Source of the DNA: Timonella corticicola
GTDB lineage: Bacteria > Actinomycetota > Actinomycetes > Actinomycetales > Cellulomonadaceae
Assembly (NCBI RefSeq): GCF_042683685.1
Contig: NZ_JBHUOP010000002.1
Span: 681,856 to 745,855 of the forward strand
DNA: 64,000 nucleotides
Direction: 5' to 3'
The position numbers and the translations under genes are program-made. This document shows, one piece after another, positions 1 through 8,554 of the stretch; position 1 is the first letter of the stretch, and the number at the start of each line of letters is the position of its first letter. Under the pieces are notes generated by a model. The model had not been told where the DNA came from. It saw only the letters and a list, made by a program, of their open reading frames with translations, and made no database searches.

Positions 1-387
1 TGGGACGAGGCAGGCTGGACTGTTCAGGCCACCGCGACCATTGTGCGCACACTCGCCGAGGACCACGGCATCACCTGGGTTGACGTCTCCTCGGGCGGTC
101 TCGTGGCCGGATCAAAGATTCCGGTCGGTCCGGGCTACCAGGTTCCGCTGGCCCTCGAACTCACGCAGGCGCTCGCGGACCTGGACGTTGCCGTGAGCGC
201 TGTGGGACTCGTCGCCAATCCAGACCAGGCAGAAACCATCCTGGTCACCGGGCAGGCCCACGCAATCTCCATCGGACGTGCCGCGCTGGGCAATCCGCAC
301 TGGGCTTCGGCCGCAGCGGTGGCGCTGCGTGCCGCCACCCCAGACGCACATATTCAACCGCAGTACTGGCGCGCGCACTGGTCATAA
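1..387 (+). CDS. Old Yellow Enzyme family NADH:flavin oxidoreductase, 3' part only
   Basis: The gene enters from the left edge in frame 1, and only the last 128 codons are present. The visible part matches the C-terminal half of the FMN-dependent TIM barrel of YqjM/NamA-like ene-reductases: a strand ending in VDVSSGGLV, then VGLVANPDQAETIL, then the phosphate-binding IGRAALGNPHW. This family reduces activated C=C bonds using NAD(P)H in the cytoplasm. The catalytic Tyr and the HxxH/N substrate pair lie in the missing part. A paralogous xenobiotic reductase remains possible. The family call is firm; the substrate is unknown. Confidence 0.85.
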   Translation, partial: WDEAGWTVQATATIVRTLAEDHGITWVDVSSGGLVAGSKIPVGPGYQVPLALELTQALADLDVAVSAVGLVANPDQAETILVTGQAHAISIGRAALGNPHWASAAAVALRAATPDAHIQPQYWRAHWS

Positions 388-570
388 AGATTGCCGACGA
401 TACGGCTGGCTCTGAGGTGTCGGCCTACGGCTAGGTGCTGCTAGCCAATCTCACCGCAGCATCGAAGGGTCGAAATTAGTCCACACCCCCAACTTTTTAC
501 TAGCCAACCGGACAAATTTTGGCCCATCAACCAACACCACCAACCGCTGCCACTCTCCACACACGAAAAC

Positions 571-604
571 GGGCGGTCTGAGTTCTCCCGAACTCAGACC
601 GCCC
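571..604 (-). terminator. Hairpin terminator after the first chitinase
   Basis: A perfect 14-bp stem (gggcggtctgagtt) with a 6-nt loop lies between the convergent ene-reductase (ends 387) and chitinase (ends 635). On the minus strand the stem is followed by GTTTTCGT, so it most likely terminates the chitinase transcript, and it may act in both directions. The rest of 388-634 holds no ORF or RNA I recognise. Confidence 0.75.
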
Positions 605-634
605 GTCCCTCACATTCACACGCGGAAGACTAGA

Positions 635-2473
635 TCAGTTGATCTTCTCCCAAGGTCCCCACGGAGACGAACCAGGTTCGTCGCCCTGGGTCCACCATTT
701 GGCCCGGTACGTGTCACCCACGTATTGGACCGTGTCACCGGCAACATATGCCTTCGAAGCGATCCATGTGGTCTGTCCACCAGGATTGGTTGGATCCGGC
801 GTTGGCTCAGTGCCATCGTCCGAGCACGCTCCGATAAGTTCCCACACGGCGTTGGCACCCGGAGTGTCACCCTGGGTCCACCACTTGGCGCGGTATTCGG
901 AGTTGTTGTGGGAAACAGTGGCCCCACCGGTGTATACCGAACCAGCGTTCCAGGCCGCAGCCGTGCACTGACCTGGGTCAACCGGGTCGGTAGGATCCGT
1001 GGGATCAGTCGGGTCGGTTGGGTCGGTGGGATCGGTTGGGTCTGGATCAACAGGATCGACCACATCACCAGGCTGGCCGCTGCGCAATTGGTCGGCAAGA
1101 ACGCTGATCAGTTCGTTGTCACGGTCGCCGGAGGTCTCCCACCACATGCCGCCGCCGAGGCGCAGATCAATGATGTACTGCGCCTTGCGCTTGGTCGAAC
1201 GCTCGTTGTCGTATGACCACCACTGGTCCCCGTTGTAGTTCCACGCAGCGACGATCTCAGGGTCGTAGTAGTCCGTGCCACGCTCGATCAGACGGAAGTA
1301 GTCCTCGTTACCGGCTTCCCAGGTTCCAGGTGCAGCGCCGTTGGCGGCAGCCCATGGGTCGGACGTGGTGACGCCCTTCCACCCACGACCGTAACTGGCG
1401 AGTCCAATACCCAACTGCTTCGGGTCGATACCTGTCTTCAGGTATTCCTGAACGGCCTTGTCCACGCTGAACTTACGGTTCTCTGGACGTGGGTCATTCG
1501 GGTCATCGAACAGATTTCCCTGGTGTCCGGCCAGTTCACCGTCCCAAGCTCCATGCAGGTCATAGCCCTGGATGTTTCCGAAGTCGAAGTACTCGAAGTT
1601 CTCCGGGTCGTTCCAGCCACCGGCCTCGATGTCATCCGGGTTGGCTGGCAGGAAACCAGACAGTTCGTAGTACTTGCCGTGCTCAGCGCCGACCTCGTCA
1701 AGCTGCTTGCGGAACTCCTTCAGCAGAGCCTTGAAGTTAGCGCGGTCGTTGACCTCATCAACGTAGTTGCCCTCAAGGCCGTTGTGGCTGCCTGGCCACT
1801 CCCAGTCGATGTCGATACCGTCGAATACGCCAAGAGCGGTTCCCGGTCCACCGCGACCGTCAATGACCGGCAGGTTACCGCGAATGTACAGGTCAACACA
1901 GCTCTTGACCAGTTTGGTGCGCGATTCAGGGGTAGCGGCTGCACGTGAGAAGTTCTTGGACCAGGTCCAGCCACCAAGGGAAATCATCACCTTCAGTTGA
2001 GGGTGCTTCGCCTTGAGTTGCTTGAGCTGGTTGAACGATCCGGCCAGCGGCTGGTCCCAAGCGTCACGGACACCGGAAACCGACGTGGCTTCCGTGTAGC
2101 CCATACCGAAGTCAGCCCACGCGTCACCGGCACCATCAGATCCGTTGGGACCCGTACCCTGCGCCTTGTTCGCAATGAAGCACTGCAGGGTCTGGTGATG
2201 GATGTTACCGAATGAGTAGTTGATGTGGGTCAGGTCGGCGGCGGCTCCCGAAACATCGAGTTGCTTGACTTGGAATCCACGACCATACACGCCCCATTGC
2301 GCGAAGTAACCGACGTTACGGTAGCCGTTCACGGCTGTTCCCGCCGTCGAGTCGTCTTGTGTTGCTGGTGCTGATGCGGCTGGCGTTGCCACCATCGTGG
2401 CAGCAACCGCAGCGGCTGCCGCGAGTGCAAACGTCTTTTTGACGCCACTCATCCACTTCTTTGTTCCCGTCAT
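635..2473 (-). CDS. Secreted GH18 chitinase with two C-terminal CBM5/12 chitin-binding modules
   Basis: It hydrolyses beta-1,4-GlcNAc bonds of chitin outside the cell. I chose the ATG at 2473 (612 aa) because AAGGAG lies 5 nt upstream; the frame stays open for 12 more codons. A signal peptide (basic start, Ala-rich core, cut near residue 35) is followed by the GH18 barrel. The DxxDxDxE motif reads FDGIDIDWEWP, with Glu225 as the catalytic acid, and the substrate-shaping strands SLGGWTWSK and GNIQGYDLHGAWD are present. A DPT-repeat linker (about 470-500) leads to two CBM5/12 modules (about 502-551 and 567-612), each with the AKWWTQGD signature. The gene lies 93 bp downstream of a second chitinase on the same strand, so co-transcription is likely. 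It is closer in sequence to the chitinase at 27892 than to its neighbour. Confidence 0.95.
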   Translation of the reverse strand: MTGTKKWMSGVKKTFALAAAAAVAATMVATPAASAPATQDDSTAGTAVNGYRNVGYFAQWGVYGRGFQVKQLDVSGAAADLTHINYSFGNIHHQTLQCFIANKAQGTGPNGSDGAGDAWADFGMGYTEATSVSGVRDAWDQPLAGSFNQLKQLKAKHPQLKVMISLGGWTWSKNFSRAAATPESRTKLVKSCVDLYIRGNLPVIDGRGGPGTALGVFDGIDIDWEWPGSHNGLEGNYVDEVNDRANFKALLKEFRKQLDEVGAEHGKYYELSGFLPANPDDIEAGGWNDPENFEYFDFGNIQGYDLHGAWDGELAGHQGNLFDDPNDPRPENRKFSVDKAVQEYLKTGIDPKQLGIGLASYGRGWKGVTTSDPWAAANGAAPGTWEAGNEDYFRLIERGTDYYDPEIVAAWNYNGDQWWSYDNERSTKRKAQYIIDLRLGGGMWWETSGDRDNELISVLADQLRSGQPGDVVDPVDPDPTDPTDPTDPTDPTDPTDPVDPGQCTAAAWNAGSVYTGGATVSHNNSEYRAKWWTQGDTPGANAVWELIGACSDDGTEPTPDPTNPGGQTTWIASKAYVAGDTVQYVGDTYRAKWWTQGDEPGSSPWGPWEKIN

Positions 2474-2530
2474 GTCTCTCCTTGTGTCCGCTGTGCCTCG
2501 GGAAGGCACAGCGTGATTATTTGGTGACGA

Positions 2531-2556
2531 GGGGCCTCCACGTACCGGGAGGCCCC
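2531..2556 (-). terminator. Intercistronic hairpin between the two tandem chitinases
   Basis: A 9-bp perfect stem (ggggcctcc/ggaggcccc) with an 8-nt loop lies between the stop of the upstream chitinase (2567) and the start of the downstream one (2473). No U-run follows on the minus strand. It may therefore be a partial terminator or an RNA-processing/stability element that sets the ratio of the two enzymes. Confidence 0.45.
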
Positions 2557-2566
2557 TCCAGTTGTG

Positions 2567-5185
2567 TCAGCGGCAGGTACGAGTCTCATCCCAGACTGCG
2601 TCTGTACCAGGCGTATCGCCCTGTGTCCACCACTTGGCGGTGTATTCCTTGCCGCCGTGGGAGACGGTTTGACCGCCGGTGTAGACGGACGTTGCAACCC
2701 ATGCAGCGGCGCTGCAGGTTCCGCCGTTGCCATTACCGTTTCCGTTGCCGGTTGGCGCGGAGGCCAGGGTGACGTTGCGCGGCAGGTCGTACAGGGTTGC
2801 GAAGGTTTCGCCGCCAAAGCTGATGCGCAGGTTGGAGATCTGCGTCATCGGTAGGCGCCAACTGAACTTGGTTGACGCAGAGGCTCCTGGTGCGATGCCG
2901 CCTGCTGGAACCTTGAGCTCGTAGGTGTGGAAGTCACCCTTGAGTCCACCAACGTTGCTTCCCGTGTGGTCGGAGGCGATCTTGGTGATGCCCCAACCGC
3001 TCTGTTCGCCCATCTCTCCGGTGTCGCTTGTGGCGGTGTCGAAGGTGATGACCGCCCCAGCCGGGATGGTGATGTCGGAGTTGTTGGTGAAGGTCACCCG
3101 CGGGTTGATTGGGTAGTTGTTGTCTCCAAGAGCGAATTCGGAGTACTTCACCTGTAGGTCAATCGCCTTGGTCGGCATCTCGACGTTTGCCTTGCTTGCA
3201 CCATATGGCGATGAGTTGGACAGACGGTCGTGAATGAGGTTCACGAGCGATGAACCCATCTCGTACTGTCCCTTGTCGGCGTTGTAGTCGTAGTCGCCCG
3301 CGAGCTCCCAGATCATCACGCCGCCGAGTCCCTTGTCAGCCACGTAGTTGGCCTTGGCCGAGATCGCAGCATCCGAGTCACCCGTGATGAAGGTCTTGGT
3401 GGTGTTGTTCCACCACCATTCAACCTTGGTCACGTCATCGAAGTGGTGCGTGTAAGCACCGGTGATGGCGTTAGGCACGTTATAGGCATCAACGTAGTCG
3501 CCGACAACCCCGTTCTGCAGGTTGAGCAGGTGCCAGATTGGGTTCACACCCGATGGAACCTCGTTGCCCTGTGGGTCCGAGTCGTGCCACAGGTTGTCGA
3601 TGCCGACCGCCCCCGCACCACACTTCGAGTTGCCACCCAGCGATGGGCCAGTACCGGATGGGCACTTGGTCTGATCAGGCAGTGGTGCCGATCCACCGAA
3701 CCCGTTCTCGCCACCGGTTACTCCTGTCCAGCCGCGGGTGTAGAACGGTACACCGATGTTGATTCGACCTGCTGGCATGGAACCGCGGAAGTAGTGGGCG
3801 GCCCAGTCGGTGTTGAGGTATCCGATGTTGGAGTATGCGTTGTAGACGCCACCTGCTGCGAGTTCGGGATCCTTGCCGTCGTCGTAGAGCGCTGCGTTTC
3901 CGCCGACGTAGTTGTTCCACGCTCCGTGCAGGTCATAGCTCATGATGTTGACGTAGTCGAGGTACTGAGCGATCTGGTGCACTTCCATACCGCGCAGCAG
4001 CCAGCCCGAGGCTGGGGCGGCGATGGTCAGCATGTAGTGCTTACCGTCCTCGGCACCTGCGATGTCGAGCTTTTCACGCAGGGTCTTCATGAGGTCTTCG
4101 TACTCGGCCCAAAGCTGTCCACGACGCTTGTCGGAGATGTGGAAGTCGTCTGGGTTTCCAGCCTTGCTATTGCTGGTTGCGTACTCGTAGTCGATGTCCA
4201 CACCGTCAAACCCGTACGCGCGGATGAACTCGACTGCGGAGTCCGCAAACGTGTCGATCTTTGCCTGGGTCTGTGTCATCGCATAGAAGCCACCGTCCGC
4301 GATGCGGTCTCCGTCGGCGTCGAAGTGTCCACCGGTCTCAGCCCAACCGCCAACGGAGACGAGGGTTTTGACTCCAGGGTTTTGCTTCTTGAACTTGTTC
4401 AACTGGTTGAAGTGGCCGGTGTACGGGTACTCGGGGTCCATTTCGGCACCCGCAACACCGGGCCAGGTCTTGTCGGTCGCTGCGTTGCCTGCGGCCTGCT
4501 CGTTGACCGAGACCTTGCCGTCAGAGCCAATGTGGGCGAACGCGTAGTTCAGGTGGCTGACCTTGTTCCACGGAATGTCCGATGCGAGGTATCGAGGGGC
4601 ATCGTTTGCTCCGGTACGCCAGCTCGTGAAGTAGCCGATGACACGGTGCTCTAGACCATTGGGAAGCTTTTCGCGTCCGTCCTCGTCATAGATCGTGCAG
4701 TATGGAACGTCAACGCCTGGGGTCTGGTACAAGCCGTCTGGGCGGCAGATCTCGTCAGGGTTTGAGGTCCACGGCTGGTCTGGGTCGGGCGTTTCCGTTG
4801 GATCCGGGTCCGGAGTCTCCGTGGGGTCTGGGTCAGGTGTTTCCGTTGGATCCGGATCCGGAGTCTCGGTAGGGTCTGGATCTGGGGTTTCAGTTGGGTC
4901 TGGGTCGGGAACCTCGGAACCGCAGCTACCGATCTTCTCCCAGGCACCCCACTGTGAGGCTCCTGGGACTTCGCTGTTGGTCCACCACTTGGCGCGGTAG
5001 TTATCGCCTTCGTAGGAGACCTCTTGGCCTCCCGTGTAAACGGTTCCGCTTTGCCATGGCGTCGAACATGCGGGGCCATCGGCTGCCTGCGCCGCAGGAC
5101 TTGCGAGTGCGAGGCTTGCGGTAACCACCACCGCAGAGAACAACGCCCCGACACGGGTGTATCGAGAACGGCTGGTATTGCGCAT
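2567..5185 (-). CDS. Secreted multidomain GH18 chitinase, CBM5/12 at both ends
   Basis: An 872-aa exported chitinase. Signal peptide residues 1-35 (cut after AQA); N-terminal CBM5/12 at about 38-88 (AKWWT, WGAWEKIG). A linker of five PDPDPTET-type repeats spans about 92-137. The GH18 barrel covers about 180-670, with FDGVDIDYEY giving Asp327, Asp330, Asp332 and catalytic Glu334, followed by MSYDLHGAWN. After the barrel comes a beta-rich domain (about 680-805) resembling the ChiC-type C-terminal domain of actinobacterial chitinases. A Gly-Asn linker leads to a last CBM5/12 (about 824-872). This DxDYE/large-insertion type is a different GH18 subfamily from the other two chitinases in the window, suggesting complementary action. 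It is the first gene of a probable two-chitinase operon, and CRP-like and other palindromes lie upstream. Confidence 0.95.
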   Translation of the reverse strand: MRNTSRSRYTRVGALFSAVVVTASLALASPAAQAADGPACSTPWQSGTVYTGGQEVSYEGDNYRAKWWTNSEVPGASQWGAWEKIGSCGSEVPDPDPTETPDPDPTETPDPDPTETPDPDPTETPDPDPTETPDPDQPWTSNPDEICRPDGLYQTPGVDVPYCTIYDEDGREKLPNGLEHRVIGYFTSWRTGANDAPRYLASDIPWNKVSHLNYAFAHIGSDGKVSVNEQAAGNAATDKTWPGVAGAEMDPEYPYTGHFNQLNKFKKQNPGVKTLVSVGGWAETGGHFDADGDRIADGGFYAMTQTQAKIDTFADSAVEFIRAYGFDGVDIDYEYATSNSKAGNPDDFHISDKRRGQLWAEYEDLMKTLREKLDIAGAEDGKHYMLTIAAPASGWLLRGMEVHQIAQYLDYVNIMSYDLHGAWNNYVGGNAALYDDGKDPELAAGGVYNAYSNIGYLNTDWAAHYFRGSMPAGRINIGVPFYTRGWTGVTGGENGFGGSAPLPDQTKCPSGTGPSLGGNSKCGAGAVGIDNLWHDSDPQGNEVPSGVNPIWHLLNLQNGVVGDYVDAYNVPNAITGAYTHHFDDVTKVEWWWNNTTKTFITGDSDAAISAKANYVADKGLGGVMIWELAGDYDYNADKGQYEMGSSLVNLIHDRLSNSSPYGASKANVEMPTKAIDLQVKYSEFALGDNNYPINPRVTFTNNSDITIPAGAVITFDTATSDTGEMGEQSGWGITKIASDHTGSNVGGLKGDFHTYELKVPAGGIAPGASASTKFSWRLPMTQISNLRISFGGETFATLYDLPRNVTLASAPTGNGNGNGNGGTCSAAAWVATSVYTGGQTVSHGGKEYTAKWWTQGDTPGTDAVWDETRTCR

Positions 5186-5218
5186 TTTGTTACCTGTTCT
5201 TCATCGGACAGAAAGTGC

Positions 5219-5233
5219 GGTGTGCATCACACC
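5219..5233. promoter_or_regulatory. Operator-like palindrome just upstream of the chitinase start
   Basis: Perfect inverted repeat ggtgtg-cat-cacacc, 33 bp before the ATG at 5185. It overlaps the region expected for the transcript start or leader. It contains TGTG and CACA half-sites like a compacted CRP site, but the spacing is too short for a canonical one. Confidence 0.35.
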
Positions 5234-5323
5234 TACGGCGGAGGGGAACGCCGTTGGTTAAATGTAAGGACAGCCCTGCCATGCGTACATCTGCAATACC
5301 CACATCAGTAAGGACCCCTACGT

Positions 5324-5339
5324 AGTGACCCGCATCACA
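5324..5339. promoter_or_regulatory. Candidate CRP/GlxR-type site upstream of the chitinase operon
   Basis: The sequence GTGA-N6-TCAC followed by A matches the CRP/GlxR consensus TGTGA-N6-TCACA at 9 of 10 defined positions. It lies about 140 bp upstream of the chitinase start at 5185, a position compatible with cAMP-dependent control of polysaccharide genes known in actinobacteria. No CRP-family gene is present in the window. Confidence 0.5.
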
Positions 5340-5396
5340 TCGTTTAACGCGGGTAAATTTGCTGGTCAGACACTTGGGATTCACTGTGGATTTACT

Positions 5397-5423
5397 GAAA
5401 GTTGCATACGGCAACATACTTTC
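5397..5423. promoter_or_regulatory. Imperfect inverted repeat between luxR-type gene and chitinase operon
   Basis: gaaa-gttgc-atacg-gcaac-at-actttc forms a dyad with an inner perfect 5-bp arm pair (gttgc/gcaac) and an outer gaaa/tttc pair. It lies in the 401-bp gap between the regulator (ends 5587) and the chitinase (starts 5185). It could be an operator for the adjacent LuxR-type protein or a weak hairpin after that gene. The gap holds no credible ORF. Confidence 0.3.
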
Positions 5424-5586
5424 CACCTGCAAAATGGGGTGAACTCCCCATGTGAATTTCGAGGAAAAGCACTCTCTTCGTTAAGCCGCAGGAGCGGAGC
5501 ACTCACGCAAGATGGAGCCGGAACGTACCGGATCGTCGCCAATGGACCCGCGCGAACCATCGCGCGGGGATGCAGAGAGACCAGCC

Positions 5587-7785
5587 TCAGGAAGTCTGTG
5601 CGATGCGGTGCGCACGCACCACGAGCTCAACCCGATTATGTACGCCGAGTTTCACGAACACGCGTCCAACGTGCACCTCAACGGTCCGCACGGAAACGCT
5701 CAGTCTCTCCGCGATCTCCTTGTTGCTGGCGCCCTCCACCACGAGCATCGCAACCTGCAACTCGCGCTCCGTGAGGATCTGCGACCATGCAGCCCTGCAC
5801 GCGCCGAGCGCATCCTCAGTACGCACGTTCTCCGTGGTGACAGGTTGCACCTCGGCGATCGCGACATGCGGTGATCTACTCGCGAGCTTTCGCTCCACCA
5901 GGCGCTGCCATGCAGTGGCACCAGACTGTGAGAACAACATCGAGGCAACAAGTAAATGTCTGCGCCCAGACTGATCGTTGCGGGCGATGCACAGCTCACC
6001 GAGGAATGCCTCGACCCGTGCCCGCTCAAACGGAGACACAATCGTTCGACTCTCCACCCGAACATTCTCATACGCGACAGACCAACTACTGTCACCGACC
6101 TGCCGCAACCGCAACCGCAGATTTCGACCTCGCGTGGTATCCGGCGACTCCGGTGCACTGGCAGTCAGAAACGGGCCAACCTCATCGAGACCAGGAACCC
6201 CAAAGCACAGATGGGGTGCGCCACGATCAGTCCACACCATGATCTGATCCGCAGCCTCTTCAGGGGAGTCTGCCAGATAGGCGGCGACCGCGCGATCCAC
6301 AAGCATGTCGATTGAGCCAGAACCCGGCATGGAATACGCAAGAGCCGCAGACAACGCCTGAGTTTCTCCAGTGATCGCGAGTTCCACCCTGCGGGCGACA
6401 ATGATTCCAAGTCCTGCGAACCCACGAGCAAACGGGGTGGAGTACGCCGCCCGGTCTATGACCGCCTTCGCCTCCGCGAAGTCCCCCGCCCACACCTGCA
6501 GGAGGGCTTCAACAACGTGGCGGTACGCACGTACCAGCGGGGTACGTTCAAACCCTTGCACCAGCGGATCAGGAGCGGTTGACAGCCCACCGCCCTCACG
6601 GGCCAAGATGGCCAAGCCGTCATTGGGGCGACCGTCCAGCCCGGCAGCAAGCGCCTCAAAGGCGTTCTCACTGGTGGCATCACTGCGCACCAAGTGGGTC
6701 GGAGGGTTCCCTCCACTCAGAAGAATGCACCAGGCGGCTGCCGCGCGCGCCACTTGATCGGTGATCTCGTTGTTGTCCGCGAGTTCATCGAGCCAGGGCA
6801 ACCAGGCGTTCACGCCATCGCCATCGGAGCGCTCGGCGCACAGGCCCGCAGCGAGGGCAGCGGTGCGCTCCCAGGAAACCCGCTGACATTCATCAGTGAG
6901 GTCCACCCCGAGGACGGTTGCGTCAAATGCCGGCACCACGTTGCGCTGCATGGCAACTGCCGTCACGTATCCAGGCAACGCTTTCATACGCTGTCGCTCG
7001 GAACCCTCCGCAACGAGAGGCTCCAGCCAGTCCACCGCATCATCGACATAGCCGCCTCCGAGTGCGGCCATTCCTGCGATGAGGTGAGCATCCGCGCGCG
7101 GCTCCCCCTCAGCATGGCTGGCCGCTTCGCGCGCGATGGCGACACTGCGCAAGACCTCCCCCCTGTGCAGTGCCATTCGCGCGTCCTCGAGGAGCGGCTG
7201 CACGAGCGTCGCATCCCCTTGAAGTGCGCTCAGGGATTGGTGCCACCGAGAGCGGGTTTCATCGCCGCGCCGCAGATACGCTTCGGTGAGCAGGCCGTGG
7301 ACCGTCGTGCACTCGGACAGGGAGGATGTTCCATGCACCCAGATGCGAAACCGCGGGTCATCGAATGAGAAGTGTGCGGCCACAAAGTTTAGATGCGATC
7401 CGACCTTGGAGGTGATGATGTCGGTGATATCCCGCCCGGCGATATCGAGCAGGGTGTCTACGCGGTTGTCCGTGCATACTGCTGCGGCAAGCAGCACCTG
7501 ACGTTCCCACGCGGCGAGGCGCATATCGGAGAATCGACGTTCGATCGCGGGCACGAGCGGGAGTGGATCGGGGAGCACCCGCAATCCTCGACGCTGGTCC
7601 TCGGTGAGAAGTCCACATACCTCTCGCAGGGTTACCGCGTCACCGCGGACGGCAGCGAAGAGTGGCGCCAGCACGTGCGGCGCGATCACGATCCCCTCGT
7701 GCGCGAGTTGCGCGAGGGCCTCACTTGCATTTGCCCAGGTGCTCGACTGTGGAAAGACGTCGGCCGTTACGGTTTCATCAGCCAT
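5587..7785 (-). CDS. Large LuxR-type transcriptional regulator (orphan, no visible ATPase)
   Basis: A 732-aa cytoplasmic regulator. I set the start at the ATG at 7785 because GGAGG lies 5 nt upstream; a longer start at 7830 has no such site. The C-terminus carries a LuxR/NarL DNA-binding helix-turn-helix (about 670-728): LTERELQVAMLVVEGASNKE, then RLSVSVRTVEVHV and FVKLGVHNR. The long N-terminal part is alpha-helical and Ala/Leu-rich, like the TPR-type bundle of LAL/MalT regulators. However, I see no Walker A P-loop, so it looks like a LAL relative lacking the NTPase. Position directly upstream of the two-chitinase operon on the same strand makes it a candidate chitin-utilisation regulator. 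That is inference from context only. Confidence 0.85.
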   Translation of the reverse strand: MADETVTADVFPQSSTWANASEALAQLAHEGIVIAPHVLAPLFAAVRGDAVTLREVCGLLTEDQRRGLRVLPDPLPLVPAIERRFSDMRLAAWERQVLLAAAVCTDNRVDTLLDIAGRDITDIITSKVGSHLNFVAAHFSFDDPRFRIWVHGTSSLSECTTVHGLLTEAYLRRGDETRSRWHQSLSALQGDATLVQPLLEDARMALHRGEVLRSVAIAREAASHAEGEPRADAHLIAGMAALGGGYVDDAVDWLEPLVAEGSERQRMKALPGYVTAVAMQRNVVPAFDATVLGVDLTDECQRVSWERTAALAAGLCAERSDGDGVNAWLPWLDELADNNEITDQVARAAAAWCILLSGGNPPTHLVRSDATSENAFEALAAGLDGRPNDGLAILAREGGGLSTAPDPLVQGFERTPLVRAYRHVVEALLQVWAGDFAEAKAVIDRAAYSTPFARGFAGLGIIVARRVELAITGETQALSAALAYSMPGSGSIDMLVDRAVAAYLADSPEEAADQIMVWTDRGAPHLCFGVPGLDEVGPFLTASAPESPDTTRGRNLRLRLRQVGDSSWSVAYENVRVESRTIVSPFERARVEAFLGELCIARNDQSGRRHLLVASMLFSQSGATAWQRLVERKLASRSPHVAIAEVQPVTTENVRTEDALGACRAAWSQILTERELQVAMLVVEGASNKEIAERLSVSVRTVEVHVGRVFVKLGVHNRVELVVRAHRIAQTS

Positions 7786-7885
7786 GTATCCTCCGCTTGC
7801 TTCATCGAACGCGTGGGAATATGTTAGCACTGCTTACAAAGTAAGGCGAATGCCCTCATCGTTTCATCTGCCCGGCATGGGCATC

Positions 7886-8554
7886 TCAGATCCGCACGAC
7901 ATAGGTGGCATTGCCAAGCAAGATGCGGGTGCCAAGATCCTGATCCCATTTCACTTCCAGACCGTGTTTCTCCAAGATCGGGAACACCTCGGCGATCATT
8001 AACTGTTTCACGATCTCAAAATAGACATGATCCTGCTCTGACTCGCTCATTGCATTCCACACGGCCTCATCCACATGGGCATCGAGAAAGGCTCCGTACC
8101 CCACGTACGTCTCACAGTCGTAGACGAGCCGATCCGTGTCTTGGGTGTGGAAGTACAGGAAGCCACGCCACTTCCGAGACTCATCTCGCTCGTCACCGAT
8201 TTCTGCAGACGCGCAACTTCCACAACAGGTGAAGTCAGCTCGGGCCACAACGCCAATTTCTGCGAGTTCCGCGAACGCCGCTTCGACATTGCCTGACGGA
8301 AATTCAGGCCACCCAGCCTGCTGCGCCCGACGCAGTTCGACAACCGACTCGAAGTACTTGGTGGCCTCGGCATCACTTACACCCGCGTCTTCGAGTTCGT
8401 CACCGAACTGCTCGACATACACGGCCGGGTCGCTTTCCCCCTTGAGCACCAAGTGCCAGGTTTGTTCGTGAAGGTATTCGCGGTCATCCTCGGGCAATCT
8501 CCACGTCTGAGGAATCGCGTATGCGGGTGGGGCGAGGTTGAACAAGTTTGTCAT
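7886..8554 (-). CDS. Uncharacterised protein resembling the DUF6891 family
   Basis: A 222-aa soluble protein with no signal peptide or membrane segment. The ATG at 8554 is preceded by AAGGA at 7-nt spacing. The central motif FTCCGSCASAEIGDE is followed by GFLYFHTQDTDRL and a C-terminal GTRI segment; this order recalls proteins annotated DUF6891. The N-terminal half is acidic and helical. The clustered cysteines suggest a metal site or redox role, but the biochemistry is unknown. It is monocistronic between the LuxR-type gene and a gene-poor stretch. The family recognition is from memory of the motif pattern and is moderately sure. Confidence 0.7.
   Translation of the reverse strand: MTNLFNLAPPAYAIPQTWRLPEDDREYLHEQTWHLVLKGESDPAVYVEQFGDELEDAGVSDAEATKYFESVVELRRAQQAGWPEFPSGNVEAAFAELAEIGVVARADFTCCGSCASAEIGDERDESRKWRGFLYFHTQDTDRLVYDCETYVGYGAFLDAHVDEAVWNAMSESEQDHVYFEIVKQLMIAEVFPILEKHGLEVKWDQDLGTRILLGNATYVVRI

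Noticed and set aside
3443..4654. 403-codon open frame on the plus strand
   Set aside because: It lies entirely antisense to the GH18 chitinase, whose motifs and CBMs are unmistakable; the frame has no family features and arises from high G+C codon bias.
4770..4912. Periodic repeat that could suggest a CRISPR or tandem repeat array
   Set aside because: The repeats encode the PDPDPTET linker of the chitinase in frame; unit length and lack of unique spacers exclude CRISPR. The DPT repeat near 990-1060 is likewise a protein linker.
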